From Tateyamaria sp. ANG-S1 (lineage in GTDB: Bacteria > Pseudomonadota > Alphaproteobacteria > Rhodobacterales > Rhodobacteraceae): a stretch of 64,000 bases of DNA. The notes under the pieces are model-generated. The model saw only the letters and a program-made list of their open reading frames with translations, searched no databases and was not told the DNA's origin. Of this stretch, positions 63,112-64,000 are shown piece by piece. How positions within the stretch are numbered: position 1 is the stretch's first letter; the number at the start of each line of letters is the position of its first letter. The translations under genes and the position numbers were made by a program. The stretch covers positions 667,501-731,500 of the forward strand of contig NZ_JWLL01000005.1 of NCBI RefSeq assembly GCF_000814025.1. Reading direction: 5' to 3'.

Positions 63112-64000
63112 TCAGTACCCAGCGGTACGGTCCACCAGATGCAAGAACGGCTCTCCGGCTTCGCCGCGTCGGATGTTCTCGGCGATGGTCTTGCTGGAAT
63201 AGGCCGCGCGCGTCTCTGACGCGATATGCGGTGTGACAGTTACGCGCGGGTGGGACCAGTAGGGGTGATCGGACGGCAGGGGTTCGATGCGGAACACGTC
63301 GAGCGTCGCGTGGTCAATATGACCGTTGTCGAGCGCGTCCAGCAGTGCCTCGTCATCAACCAGCGGCCCGCGCCCGGGGTTCAGAATACGCGCGCCCTTT
63401 GGCATCAGGGCCAGCGCGGGCGCATTCAATGTATTTTCGGTGGCCGGCGTCTTGGGCAACAGCAGCACGCAATAGTCGGCGACGGCCAGCGCATCCTCCA
63501 GCCCTGCGTCTCCCGACAGGCAGGTGATGCCCGCGATGTCTTTCGGTGATCTGCTCCATCCCGTGACCTGAAACCCCAGACCAGCAAGCGCGGTCGCGCA
63601 GGCAGCGCCAAGTTCACCAAGCCCCAGCACAGTCACGCGCGTGTCAAAGGACAGGGGCGGCGCAACAGGGTCCCATGTTCCCGCAGGGGCGTTGATGTGC
63701 GCGTCCATGCCTAGATGCAGGCGCAGGATATGCCCTGTCACCCACTCGACCATCCCTTGCGTCAGCGCAGGGTCCACCATGCGGCACAGCGGCAGATGCA
63801 GGGTCGGATTGCCCACGATGGCCTCAACCCCCGCCCAGAGGTTCAGCACCGCCTTGGCGCGGGTGAAGGTGGTGAAATCCTGCACTTCGGAATTGGGCGC
63901 GTAGACGATGTAGTCCACCTGATCTGCCGGGATGTCGGTTGCGATGTGGGCCTCTATGCCAAGAGCGGCAATCTCCTTGCGCAAGGGCGGTTCGTACTCC
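63112..64000 (-). CDS. GhrA-like glyoxylate/hydroxypyruvate reductase (5' end outside window)
   Basis: At least 295 residues are visible. The frame stays open to the right edge (..EYEPPLRKEIAALGIEA), so the start is beyond it; a TTG at 63984 would begin inside the family N-terminus. It is a D-2-hydroxyacid dehydrogenase of the GhrA class: VLGLGELGAACATALAGLGF is the Rossmann loop, NPGRGPLVDDEALLDAL holds the NAD(P)H-linked region and VTPHIAS carries the catalytic His. It reduces glyoxylate or hydroxypyruvate. Specificity cannot be settled from sequence. Confidence 0.88.
   Translation of the reverse strand, partial: EYEPPLRKEIAALGIEAHIATDIPADQVDYIVYAPNSEVQDFTTFTRAKAVLNLWAGVEAIVGNPTLHLPLCRMVDPALTQGMVEWVTGHILRLHLGMDAHINAPAGTWDPVAPPLSFDTRVTVLGLGELGAACATALAGLGFQVTGWSRSPKDIAGITCLSGDAGLEDALAVADYCVLLLPKTPATENTLNAPALALMPKGARILNPGRGPLVDDEALLDALDNGHIDHATLDVFRIEPLPSDHPYWSHPRVTVTPHIASETRAAYSSKTIAENIRRGEAGEPFLHLVDRTAGY

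Overview
This 64 kb window is ordinary chromosome from an alphaproteobacterium, most likely a marine Rhodobacterales (Roseobacter-group) species. The pointers are the Rhodobacterales-type 23S rRNA with an elongated helix 9, an initiator tRNA just after the 5S gene, a DUF1467 gene coupled to methylmalonyl-CoA epimerase, an OxyR/KatG pair, pcaCHG, an RpoH-type sigma factor and high-GC codon use. The species assignment is inference from these features. No insertion sequence, prophage, CRISPR array or plasmid origin was found.

Layout. 1-5.3 kb: the end of an unrecognised ORF, then 23S rRNA, 5S rRNA, a CcdA/thioredoxin redox pair and tRNA-fMet. 5.3-10.3 kb: divergent oxyR/katG (peroxide defence) and pcaC-pcaH-pcaG (protocatechuate branch of the beta-ketoadipate pathway). 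10.4-16.4 kb: aspS, an exported DUF1800/DUF1501 pair, an acetyltransferase and a stand-alone response regulator. 16.5-21.3 kb: mce-DUF1467, an EI24/CysZ-like membrane protein, a nitroreductase, an HDAC-like deacetylase behind an unusual repeat block, a VOC protein and two tiny membrane proteins.

21.7-28.9 kb is the first highlight. Guanine deaminase diverges from a six-gene, mostly overlapping operon: GntR/UTRA regulator, cytoplasmic sulfatase, NMT1/THI5-like ABC importer (binding protein, ATPase, permease) and nucleoside hydrolase. It reads as a regulated uptake and salvage route for a nucleobase or nucleoside derivative, possibly a sulfated one. The intergenic control region carries a palindrome bracketed by a 12-bp direct repeat.

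29.1-33.2 kb: an ankyrin-repeat gene, trpS, a rhomboid-fold protein that seems to lack its catalytic histidine, and murJ. 33.5-34.4 kb is the second highlight: a protein that reads as a jacalin-type lectin joined to an aerolysin/natterin-like pore-forming domain. 34.5-44.8 kb: a complete glycogen operon (GH13 glucosidase, glgB, glgC, glgA, glgX, pgm) behind two adjacent operator-like palindromes. The lectin gene and glycogen operon lie between murJ and glnD, which are neighbours in some other alphaproteobacteria.

44.8-64 kb is mostly housekeeping: glnD, an LpoA-like lipoprotein, rsmI-yraN, gshB, an esterase, comM, a GST, a cobalamin pair (CobC-like phosphatase and cobU), rpoH-chaN, coaBC, dut, a membrane-anchored MoeB/ThiF protein, an M3 peptidase, a methyltransferase and a GhrA-like dehydrogenase cut off by the right edge.

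Starts were chosen by Shine-Dalgarno spacing, overlap with the upstream gene and family length. Many genes overlap by 1-4 bases, which suggests translational coupling.
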